From Streptomyces sp. BV286 (lineage in GTDB: Bacteria > Actinomycetota > Actinomycetes > Streptomycetales > Streptomycetaceae), in contig NZ_JAHRIB010000169.1 of NCBI RefSeq assembly GCF_019090165.1, forward strand, positions 1 through 64,000: a DNA stretch of 64,000 nt, in the 5' to 3' direction. The position numbers were made by a program, and so were the translations under genes. Within the stretch, counting starts at the first letter, position 1; the number at the start of each line of letters is the position of its first letter. Positions 56,994 to 64,000 of the stretch are shown here, one piece after another. A model generated the notes under the pieces. It saw nothing but the letters and a program-made list of their open reading frames with translations. It made no database searches and had not been told where the DNA came from.

Positions 56994-58185
56994 GGTGATG
57001 CGGCGCCTGGGCGCCGCGGCGAAGCGGATCGACGCGGCGACACCCGCGGACCGGGACCGCAGCGTCGACGCCCTGCGCGCCTTCGCGATACTCGGCGTCG
57101 TGCTGGGCCACTGGCTCGTCACCGCCCTGGTCGCCGACGGCGGCACCCTGCGCACGTCGAGCCCGCTGGCGCACATGCCGTGGCTGGCACCCGCCTCCTG
57201 GGTGTTCCAGACACTGGCCGTGTTCTTCCTGGTGGGCGGACACGTCGCGACCAAGGGATACGAGTCGGCACGGGCCCGCGGCACGACCTACGGCCGCTGG
57301 CTCGGTACGCGTCTGTCCCGGCTCTTCAATCCGGTGGCGGCCGTCGTCGGACTGTGGGCCGTGGCCACCGTCGGCCTGCTCGTGACGGGCGCCGACCTGA
57401 AGACCGTGCACGCGCTGCTGAAGCTGGTCCTGTCCCCGCTCTGGTTCCTGCTGGTCTTCGCCGCGCTGACGACACTGACCCCGCTGGTGACCCGGATCAA
57501 CCCGCTGTGGCCGCTGGCCGTCGTTCTCCATGTGGATCTCATCCGGTTCGGCCTCGGCGGCCCGCCCTGGCTCGGCTGGGTGAACGTGGCAGCGGGCTGG
57601 CTGGTGCCCTACACCCTGGGCGCGGCCTGGACCCGGGGCGAGCTGACCCGGCGTTCCGGCTGGGTGCTGCTCACGGGAGGAGCGGTGATGACGGCCGTGC
57701 TGGTCGCGTGGGGCGGCTACCCCGCGTCGATGGTCGGGGTCCCCGGCGCCACGGTCTCCAACCTCGACCCGCCGACCCTGGCAGCTGTCACCTTCGGCCT
57801 GGCCCAGTGCGGCCTCGCCCTGCTCCTGCGCGACCCGCTGCGGCGGGCGATGCGACGCCCCGTGCTCTGGGCGTGGGTGGCGCTCGTCAACCTCTCCGCG
57901 ATGACCATCTTCCTGTGGCACCAGACGGCACTGATGTCGGTCACCGCGACCGGCCTCCTCGCGGGCCGCCTCCCCGGCCTGCACACCGTCCCCGACGATC
58001 TCGGCTGGGTGGCGTTCCGCCTCGCCTGGCTCCCCGTCTTCGCCCTCGCCCTGTCCGTGTGCTGGGCCGCCTTCCGCTCCTACGAACAGGGGCGCCGCCG
58101 CCGAGTCCGCCGCATCCGCCGTCCGTCACGCGTCGTGCGCACCCATCGCGTCGCCGTGGAATCGAAGGAGGCCCGCCGTGCCTAG
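56986..58185 (+). CDS. Acyltransferase 3 family membrane protein
   Basis: 399 residues from GTG. About ten transmembrane helices with SVDALRAFAILGVVLGHWLV in the first and FFLVGGHVATKGYESAR, the acyltransferase-3 pattern with its catalytic-type His. It acylates an exported or surface molecule. It sits between a DUF1023 hydrolase and a histidine kinase, overlapping both, implying one regulated cell-envelope function. Confidence 0.85.
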   Translation: MREVMRRLGAAAKRIDAATPADRDRSVDALRAFAILGVVLGHWLVTALVADGGTLRTSSPLAHMPWLAPASWVFQTLAVFFLVGGHVATKGYESARARGTTYGRWLGTRLSRLFNPVAAVVGLWAVATVGLLVTGADLKTVHALLKLVLSPLWFLLVFAALTTLTPLVTRINPLWPLAVVLHVDLIRFGLGGPPWLGWVNVAAGWLVPYTLGAAWTRGELTRRSGWVLLTGGAVMTAVLVAWGGYPASMVGVPGATVSNLDPPTLAAVTFGLAQCGLALLLRDPLRRAMRRPVLWAWVALVNLSAMTIFLWHQTALMSVTATGLLAGRLPGLHTVPDDLGWVAFRLAWLPVFALALSVCWAAFRSYEQGRRRRVRRIRRPSRVVRTHRVAVESKEARRA

Positions 58186-59809
58186 GGTTGACGGCGTGGA
58201 CGACGACGCGAACGACGCCCGGACGGACGCCCCCTGCCCGGCCTCACCCTCCGGCCACCGTCCCGTCGCGCCGCTGCCCGCCCGCTCCGAGAGCGCCGAC
58301 AGTGGCCCCGGCCCTGCGCGCCCGATCCACGCCGGTCGCGTCCGCGGCGTGCTGCGCGCCCTGCTGGTGGGACTGACGTCCGGCGGGGCGCCCCTGCCGC
58401 CGCTGTCCCGGCCCCGTTGGCTGCGCCGGCTGCCGCACGTCGTGATCTGCCTGATCGCTCTCGCCGTCGGGCTAACCGGCACCGATGAGACGAGCGCCGC
58501 GTACCGGCTGGACGTCGAGCTCGGCCTGCTGGCCGGGACGGCGCAGGGCGTGGCCCTCGTACTAGCCCTGTGGCGGCCCGTTCCGGCGTGGTGGCTCTCG
58601 CTGTCCGCGACCTTCGTGGTCGCGGTGGCCGCGCGGTCGAACATGGCGGACATGGTTGCGCCGGGTCCCAACTGGCCCTGGCTCGGGCCCGCGATCATCG
58701 CGCACGCCTTCATCCTCCTTCTGCTCGCGCTGCGGATGCCCGCCCGCGTGGCTCTCGCGGTGCTGACGATCACCGGGCTGATCACGGCGTTCACCCAGGG
58801 CGTCCTGGGCGGAGGGCCCTACTCGGGCACGGGCCTGCTGGCGGTCTCCGTGTTCGCCGTCGCCGTCCTCCTCGGCACCGCCGTGCGCGGCAACCGCGAG
58901 GCCCGCAGCCAGCTCGTCGAGCAGGAGTCCCTGACCGCCGAGGAGCGCTCCCGCCGCACCCTCCTGGAGGAGCGCAACCGCATCGCCCGCGAACTGCACG
59001 ACGTGGTCGCCCACCACATGTCGGTCATCTCCATCCAGGCCCAGGTCGCCCCGCACCTGGTGGACAACCCCTCCGACGAACTGCGGGAGAACCTCGACGG
59101 CATCCGGCAGAACGCCCTGGAGGCGCTCACCGAACTGCGCAGGGTCCTCGGCGTGCTGCGCTCGGAGAACCCCGACGATCCGTACGGCCTCGGCGCGCCC
59201 GGCACCGGTGCCGCCCCCCACGCCCCGCAGCCCACCCTCGACCGCCTGGACGTCCTGGTCGAGAACACCCGCACCGCCGGGCTGACGGTGACCACGGAGA
59301 TCAGCGGAGAGCGGCTTCCCCTGGCGCCCGGTGTGGAGCTGTCCGCGTACCGGATCATCCAGGAGGCGCTGAGCAACGTGTTGCGGCACGCGCCCGGGTC
59401 CGTGGTGCGGGTGGAGCTCACCCACTTCCCGCGCGGCCTGCAGATCCGGGTCGTCAACTCCGCGCCGAGGAGACCGGCCCCGCCCTCTCCTGGCGCGGGA
59501 CACGGTCTGCTCGGGATGCGGGAGCGGGCGATGATGCTCGGTGGCACGCTCATGGCCGTGGAGACGTCCTGCGGAGGCTTCACCGTGGCGGCGTTCCTGC
59601 CCCGCTCCGGCGTCGCCGCGCCGACCGGCTCCGCACCGGGGGACCGCGCACCCGACCACCGGGCGTCAGGCGCCTTCGACTTCGACTTCAACATCCCAGG
59701 CACCGCGAACCGAGTGAACCGCACGCATCCCACGAGCCCCAAGAACCCCATAAATCGCAACCCCAAGAACCTCAAAAACCCCAAGAACCCCACCGGAGAC
59801 ACTTCATGA
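58178..59809 (+). CDS. HisKA_3 (NarL-type) sensor histidine kinase 1
   Basis: 543 residues from GTG. A 90-residue Pro/Arg-rich start, about five transmembrane helices, then the dimerisation/phosphorylation helix with His274 in RELHDVVAHHMSVIS and a HATPase domain (SAYRIIQEALSNVLRHAPGS, GAGHGLLGMRERAMML). The C-terminal 50 residues are an unusual Asn/Pro/Lys-rich tail. The stop overlaps the regulator gene (ATGA). Confidence 0.93.
   Translation: MPRVDGVDDDANDARTDAPCPASPSGHRPVAPLPARSESADSGPGPARPIHAGRVRGVLRALLVGLTSGGAPLPPLSRPRWLRRLPHVVICLIALAVGLTGTDETSAAYRLDVELGLLAGTAQGVALVLALWRPVPAWWLSLSATFVVAVAARSNMADMVAPGPNWPWLGPAIIAHAFILLLLALRMPARVALAVLTITGLITAFTQGVLGGGPYSGTGLLAVSVFAVAVLLGTAVRGNREARSQLVEQESLTAEERSRRTLLEERNRIARELHDVVAHHMSVISIQAQVAPHLVDNPSDELRENLDGIRQNALEALTELRRVLGVLRSENPDDPYGLGAPGTGAAPHAPQPTLDRLDVLVENTRTAGLTVTTEISGERLPLAPGVELSAYRIIQEALSNVLRHAPGSVVRVELTHFPRGLQIRVVNSAPRRPAPPSPGAGHGLLGMRERAMMLGGTLMAVETSCGGFTVAAFLPRSGVAAPTGSAPGDRAPDHRASGAFDFDFNIPGTANRVNRTHPTSPKNPINRNPKNLKNPKNPTGDTS
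59735..59792 (+). repeat. AACCCCAAG repeats in the kinase 1 tail
   Basis: A-rich minisatellite (CCCCAAGAACCCC variants) encoding NPKNLKNPKNP. Base composition contrasts sharply with the flanks. Confidence 0.85.
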
Positions 59810-60480
59810 CGAGCGGCAGCATCCGCGTACTCATCGCCGACGACCAGCAGATGGTCCGGCAGGGCTTCACGGTGCTGCTCAACACCCAGCCCGACATCGA
59901 CGTGGTCGGTCAGGCGGTCGACGGCCTGGACGCGATCGCGAAGGTCGCCGAACTGACCCCGGACGTCGTCCTGATGGACATCCGCATGCCCGAGCTCGGC
60001 GGCATCGAGGCCACCCGCCGCATCACCGACGAGACCCCGCAGATCAGAGTCCTGGTGCTGACCACCTTCGACCTCGACGAGTACGTGTACGAGGCGCTGC
60101 GCGCGGGTGCCTCCGGGTTCCTGCTCAAGGACGCGTCCGCCGACCAGCTGGCGGAGGCGGTCAGGATCGTGGCAGCCGGCGACGCGCTGCTCGCGCCGGG
60201 GATCACCCGGCGTCTCATCGCCGAGTTCTCCCGGCTGGACACCACGCCCCGCGCCCCGCTCAAGCAGCGCGTCGGCGAGCTGACCGAGCGCGAGACGGAG
60301 GTTCTCGCCCTCATCGCGCAGGGCCTGTCGAACGCGGAGATCGCCGAGCGGCTCTTCGTCGCCGAGCAGACCGTGAAGACCCACGTCGGCCGCATCCTCG
60401 TGAAGCTGGGCCTGCGGGACCGCACCCAGGCGGCCGTCTTCGCGTACGAGTGCGGGCTGGTCCGCCCCACCGGCTACTGA
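59806..60480 (+). CDS. NarL-type response regulator 1
   Basis: 224 residues. Receiver with Asp58 in VVLMDIRMPELGG, Thr and Lys in LVLTTFDLDEYV and GFLLKDAS. LuxR HTH TERETEVLALIAQGLSNAEI at about 155-215. Cognate of kinase 1, translationally coupled. About 70% identical by eye to regulator 2. Confidence 0.95.
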   Translation: MTSGSIRVLIADDQQMVRQGFTVLLNTQPDIDVVGQAVDGLDAIAKVAELTPDVVLMDIRMPELGGIEATRRITDETPQIRVLVLTTFDLDEYVYEALRAGASGFLLKDASADQLAEAVRIVAAGDALLAPGITRRLIAEFSRLDTTPRAPLKQRVGELTERETEVLALIAQGLSNAEIAERLFVAEQTVKTHVGRILVKLGLRDRTQAAVFAYECGLVRPTGY

Positions 60481-60553
60481 GGGTCCGGCCTGCACCGCCA
60501 TCGCCGGACCGGTGCCCCGGCCCACCACAGGACCCACCGACGGGGGCGCTGGA

Positions 60554-60574
60554 GATACCCGTAGTACCTGAGAG
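60554..60574 (+). promoter_or_regulatory. 21-bp element shared by two two-component operons (copy 2)
   Basis: Same 21 bases as at 55679, 66 bp before kinase 2. Confidence 0.7.
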
Positions 60575-60639
60575 GGAGGCCGAATGACCCTTCTCACTGG
60601 TGACGACCGCTGCCCCCACCTCCGCCTACCGTTCTGTAT

Positions 60640-61986
60640 GTGACCGAGACGACACAGACACAGACGAGGCCGCCGGGCGATGGCCTGGCGCGCAGTCCCG
60701 AGTTCCAGCTCGTGATGGACGCGTCACGAGGGCTGCGGCAGGACCTGTTCGACAACGCCTTCGCCGTCCGCCCGCTTCCGCGGATGCGTGTGGACGGCCC
60801 CCTCACCCGACTGCTGCCGCCGCGCCTGCGTGAGTGGGCCACCCGGACCCCGCACGTCCTGGTGGCACTGGCCGGAGTGGTGGCGCTGCTCATCTCCCTC
60901 GCGGGCAACGGCGGCGGTGATCTCGCGCAGCTCCTGACCGGCATGCTCGCGCTCGGCACGATCCTGCTGACGCTGCTCAGGCCGGTCGCCGCCTTCTGGA
61001 TCTCCCTCGCGATGACGCCGGTCGTGGCCCTGCTCGACGACGGCTACGGGAGCGACTGGCCCTGGCTGCCCGGCGCCTTCGCGACCCACCTCGTCGTGCT
61101 CACGGTCGTGGCGCTGCGGACCAGGCCCCGCACGGCGGCGTGGATGTGGGGACTGACCGCGGCCTACGGCCTCTTCACCGAGGTCTTCTTCGGGAGCAGC
61201 CACTACTACACGAACACGATGCCCTTCCTGTTCGTCTGCGCCCTGGCGCTGCTGGTCGTCACGGTGTGGCATGTGCGGCACGACGCCGCGCGGAAGGTGA
61301 CCGCCCAGCAGACCGTGACCGCGACCGAGCGTTCCAAGCGCACCCTTCTCGAAGAGCGCACGACCATCGCCCGCGAGCTGCACGACGTCGTCGCGCACCA
61401 CATGTCGGTCGTCGCCATCCAGGCGGAGGCCGCGCCCTACCGCGTGGAGAACCCCCCGCCGGAGCTGGAGTACGCCTTCTCGGTGATCAGGGAGAACGCC
61501 GTCATCGCGCTCTCCGAGCTGCGCCGGGTCCTCGGGGTCGTCCGGGCCGAGGACTACGAGGCCCCGGACGCCCCGCAGCCCAAGCTCGCGGACCTGGACC
61601 GCCTCCTGGAGAACGTGCGGGACGCGGGCCTCCAGGTGGACCGGACGGTCACGGGCGCGGTGCGTGAGCTTCCCCAGGGCGTCGAGCTGTCCGCCTACCG
61701 AATAGTCCAGGAGGCCCTGAGCAACAGCCTGCGCCATGCGCCGGGCGCCGCGGCCAAGGTGGAGATCAGCTATGTGCTCGGCGGACTGGGACTGCGGATC
61801 GTGAACGGTCCGGCGACCGGGCTCGTCAAGCCGTCACCGGGTGCCGGGCACGGCATCACGGGCATGAGGGAGAGGGTGTCGATGCTGGACGGGGAGATGA
61901 CGGCGGAGGCGACGGACGACGGGGGCTACGCGGTCGAGGTCTTCCTGCCGGTCACGGCGGCCGTGCAGACGGAGGACTCGGCATGA
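60640..61986 (+). CDS. HisKA_3 sensor histidine kinase 2
   Basis: 448 residues from GTG; no good ribosome site, so leaderless or alternative starts are possible. Four to five transmembrane helices (about 75-210), His248 in RELHDVVAHHMSVVAIQAEA, HATPase SAYRIVQEALSNSLRHAPGA and GAGHGITGMRERVSML. Paralogue of kinase 1 without its Pro-rich start and tail. The signal is unknown; DesK-like topology suggests the membrane itself. Confidence 0.93.
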   Translation: MTETTQTQTRPPGDGLARSPEFQLVMDASRGLRQDLFDNAFAVRPLPRMRVDGPLTRLLPPRLREWATRTPHVLVALAGVVALLISLAGNGGGDLAQLLTGMLALGTILLTLLRPVAAFWISLAMTPVVALLDDGYGSDWPWLPGAFATHLVVLTVVALRTRPRTAAWMWGLTAAYGLFTEVFFGSSHYYTNTMPFLFVCALALLVVTVWHVRHDAARKVTAQQTVTATERSKRTLLEERTTIARELHDVVAHHMSVVAIQAEAAPYRVENPPPELEYAFSVIRENAVIALSELRRVLGVVRAEDYEAPDAPQPKLADLDRLLENVRDAGLQVDRTVTGAVRELPQGVELSAYRIVQEALSNSLRHAPGAAAKVEISYVLGGLGLRIVNGPATGLVKPSPGAGHGITGMRERVSMLDGEMTAEATDDGGYAVEVFLPVTAAVQTEDSA

Positions 61987-62648
61987 CCATCCGCGTACTG
62001 ATCGCCGACGACCAGATGATGGTTCGCGAGGGGTTCTCGGTGCTCCTCGGCGCGATGCCGGACATCGAGGTCGTCGGCGAGGCGGTCAACGGCCGGGAGG
62101 CCGTCGACCGGGTCCGGGAGCTCGCGCCGGACGTCGTCCTGATGGACATCCGGATGCCCGAGATGAACGGCATCGAGGCGACACGAGCGATCGTGGCGGC
62201 GGACGGCGCGGCGAAGGTGCTCGTGCTGACGACGTTCGACCTCGACGAGTACGTGTACCAGGCGCTGCGCGCCGGAGCCTCGGGATTCCTCCTGAAGGAC
62301 GCCTCGGCCCGGCAGCTCGCGGACGGGGTACGGGTGGTCGCGGCCGGCGAGGCACTGCTGGCGCCCTCGGTGACGAAAAGGCTGATCACGGAGTTCTCGA
62401 AGATCTCCGACGAACCCCGCCTCTCGGCGACCGCCCACGCGGCGTACGGGGATCTGACCGACCGGGAGACGGAGGTGCTGGTCCTCATCGCCCAGGGCCT
62501 GTCCAACGCGGAGATAGCCGGCCGCCTGGTCGTCGCGGACTCCACCATCAAGACCCACGTGAGCCGCATCCTCGTGAAACTGGGACTGCGGGACCGCACG
62601 CAGGCAGCGGTGTTCGCGTACGAGGCACGCCTGGTGACACCGGGCTGA
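61983..62648 (+). CDS. NarL-type response regulator 2
   Basis: 221 residues, ATGA overlap with kinase 2. Asp55 in VVLMDIRMPEMNG; LVLTTFDLDEYVYQALRAGA is nearly identical to regulator 1; HTH TDRETEVLVLIAQGLSNAEI. The near-identical recognition helices of the two regulators (EQTVKTHVGRILVKLGLRDR and DSTIKTHVSRILVKLGLRDR) fit the identical element before both operons. Confidence 0.95.
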   Translation: MTIRVLIADDQMMVREGFSVLLGAMPDIEVVGEAVNGREAVDRVRELAPDVVLMDIRMPEMNGIEATRAIVAADGAAKVLVLTTFDLDEYVYQALRAGASGFLLKDASARQLADGVRVVAAGEALLAPSVTKRLITEFSKISDEPRLSATAHAAYGDLTDRETEVLVLIAQGLSNAEIAGRLVVADSTIKTHVSRILVKLGLRDRTQAAVFAYEARLVTPG

Positions 62649-62690
62649 CAGGCCTGGTCAGACGGGGACACCTCCGGTTAGCGTCCGGTC

Positions 62691-63917
62691 ATGGCAGCTA
62701 CCGATATCCCGCCGGCGTTCGACCCCTGGGACCAGGCCTTCGTGGCCGACCCCTACCCCGCGTACGCCGAGCTGCGTGCCCGGGGCCGGGTCCACTACTA
62801 CGAGCCCACCGACCAGTGGCTGGTGCCGCACCACGCGGACGTGTCGGCGCTGCTGCGGGACCGGCGGCTGGGGCGGACGTACCAGCACCGGTTCACGCAC
62901 GAGGACTTCGGGCGGACGGCGCCACCGGCCGAGCACGAGCCGTTCCACGTGCTGAACGACCACGGGATGCTCGACCTGGAGCCGCCGGACCACACCCGGA
63001 TCAGGCGGCTGGTGTCGAAGGCGTTCACCCCGCGGACGGTCGAGCGGCTGCGGCCCTACGTGGAGCGGCTGGCGTCCGAGCTGGTCGGTCAGCTGGTCGC
63101 GGCGGGCGGCGGTGATCTCCTGACGGACGTCGCCGAGCCGCTTCCGGTGGCGGTGATCGCGGAGATGCTGGGCATTCCCGAGTCGCAGCGGGCGCAGTTG
63201 CGGCCCTGGTCGGCGGACATCTGCGGGATGTACGAGCTGAGTCCGTCGCAGGAGACGGCGGCGAAGGCGGTGCGGGCGTCGGTCGAGTTCACCGAGTTCC
63301 TGCAGGAGCTGATCGCCGAACGGCGCAAGGAGCCCGGGGACGACCTGATCTCGGGGCTGATCGAGGCGTACGACGAGGGGGACCGGCTCACCGAGCAGGA
63401 GATGATCTCGACGTGCGTGCTCCTGCTGAACGCGGGGCACGAAGCGACGGTGAACGCCACGGTGAACGGATGGTGGGCGCTGTTCCGGCATCCGCGACAG
63501 CTGGCGGCACTGCGCGCGGACCGAGGGCTGGTGGGTACGGCGGTGGAGGAACTGATGCGGTACGACACCCCGCTGCAGCTCTTCGAGCGGTGGGTGCTGG
63601 ACGAGATCGAGGTCGACGGGACGGTGATTCCGCGGGGGAGCGAGGTGGCGCTGCTCTTCGGGTCCGCCAACCACGACCCGGCGGTCTTCGACCGGCCGGA
63701 GGAGCTGGATCTGTCGCGTGCCACCGCCGAGAACCCGCACATCTCATTCAGTGCGGGGATCCACTACTGCATCGGTGCGCCGCTCGCCCGTCTCGAACTC
63801 GCCGCGTCCATGGGGGCGTTGCTGGAGCAGGCCCCTTCGCTTCGGCTCGCGGCCGATCCCCGGCAGAAGCCGAACTTCGTGATTCGAGGGCTGGAGGGGC
63901 TGCGGGTCGAGGTGTGA
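62691..63917 (+). CDS. Cytochrome P450
   Basis: 408 residues from ATG. Heme Cys360 in FSAGIHYCIGAPLARLE; I-helix LLLNAGHEATVN; ExxR in EELMRY; the C-terminal RGLEGLRVEV is typical of CYP107-type enzymes. I recall CYP107T1 at this position in S. coelicolor. A soluble monooxygenase needing ferredoxin from elsewhere; the substrate is unknown. It has an I-helix Glu-Ala in place of the more usual Asp/Glu-Thr pair. Confidence 0.93.
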   Translation: MAATDIPPAFDPWDQAFVADPYPAYAELRARGRVHYYEPTDQWLVPHHADVSALLRDRRLGRTYQHRFTHEDFGRTAPPAEHEPFHVLNDHGMLDLEPPDHTRIRRLVSKAFTPRTVERLRPYVERLASELVGQLVAAGGGDLLTDVAEPLPVAVIAEMLGIPESQRAQLRPWSADICGMYELSPSQETAAKAVRASVEFTEFLQELIAERRKEPGDDLISGLIEAYDEGDRLTEQEMISTCVLLLNAGHEATVNATVNGWWALFRHPRQLAALRADRGLVGTAVEELMRYDTPLQLFERWVLDEIEVDGTVIPRGSEVALLFGSANHDPAVFDRPEELDLSRATAENPHISFSAGIHYCIGAPLARLELAASMGALLEQAPSLRLAADPRQKPNFVIRGLEGLRVEV

Positions 63918-63924
63918 CGGCAGT

Positions 63925-63960
63925 TCTGCGGGTGCGGGGAACTGCGGGAGCAGGGCGGCG
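63925..63960. repeat. Degenerate copy of the dispersed element
   Basis: GGGTGCGGGGAACTGCGGGA after the P450 gene. Weaker match than other copies. Confidence 0.55.
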
Positions 63961-64000
63961 CAGGCCCCCGCACAGGCGGCCGGCGCCAGGTGGGCGCCCG

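Overview
The window is high-GC actinobacterial chromosome, almost certainly Streptomyces. Coding is dense with third-position G/C. GTG and TTG starts are common, and an HspR/HAIR-controlled dnaK operon and a TTA-containing regulator are present. From memory (no search was possible), the block from the Fe-S oxidoreductase and dnaK through clpB, the aminotransferase, pyrE, fba, the kynurenine genes and the P450 follows the gene order of the S. coelicolor SCO36xx region. The left edge (1-9 kb) looks like the end of a contractile-injection-system (CIS) locus, which I recall lying elsewhere in S. coelicolor.

Layout. 1-9 kb: end of a CIS cluster, with a membrane-anchored protein carrying C-terminal ChW-like repeats, an AAA+ ATPase, a DUF4255 tail-terminator-like protein, a response-regulator-like protein lacking its phospho-acceptor, and a large LuxR/LAL regulator with a TTA codon. 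9-19 kb: acetyltransferase, secreted subtilisin-like protease, GntR-ABC transporter operon, second GntR protein, two small conserved genes, and an EtfD-like membrane Fe-S oxidoreductase. 19-24 kb: dnaK-grpE-dnaJ-hspR. 24-30 kb: secreted PA14/FnIII protein, divergent metallo-hydrolase and CGNR regulator sharing operators, an XRE regulator pair, a secreted proline-rich protein, and an orphan sugar-binding lipoprotein. 31-35 kb: accessory island of three paralogous LuxR-HTH regulators, a secreted peptide with five DSxW repeats and a Rieske-like protein that has lost its histidine ligands. This island is the best candidate for an undescribed system.

35-49 kb: HAIR-preceded clpB, a YbjN protein, a PIG-V-type mannosyltransferase, a PLP aminotransferase, small conserved genes, a membrane spermidine-synthase-like protein, a CoxG-like protein, aldose epimerase, pyrE and fba. 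49-55.5 kb: an MFS exporter, a DUF3151 protein, and tryptophan catabolism (kynA-kynU, a TetR regulator, and an alpha/beta hydrolase that fits the missing kynurenine formamidase). 55.7-64 kb: a DUF1023 hydrolase-acyltransferase-histidine kinase-response regulator operon, a second paralogous kinase/regulator pair, and a P450. Both two-component operons are preceded by the same 21-bp sequence.

Intergenic regions are rich in two kinds of repeat: a dispersed element with core GGGGCGCGGGGAACTGCGC (arrays at 1.4, 42.8 and 45.9 kb plus single copies), and many locus-specific minisatellites. Long perfect hairpins mark several transcription ends. I saw no tRNA, rRNA, transposase, CRISPR array or prophage structural genes.
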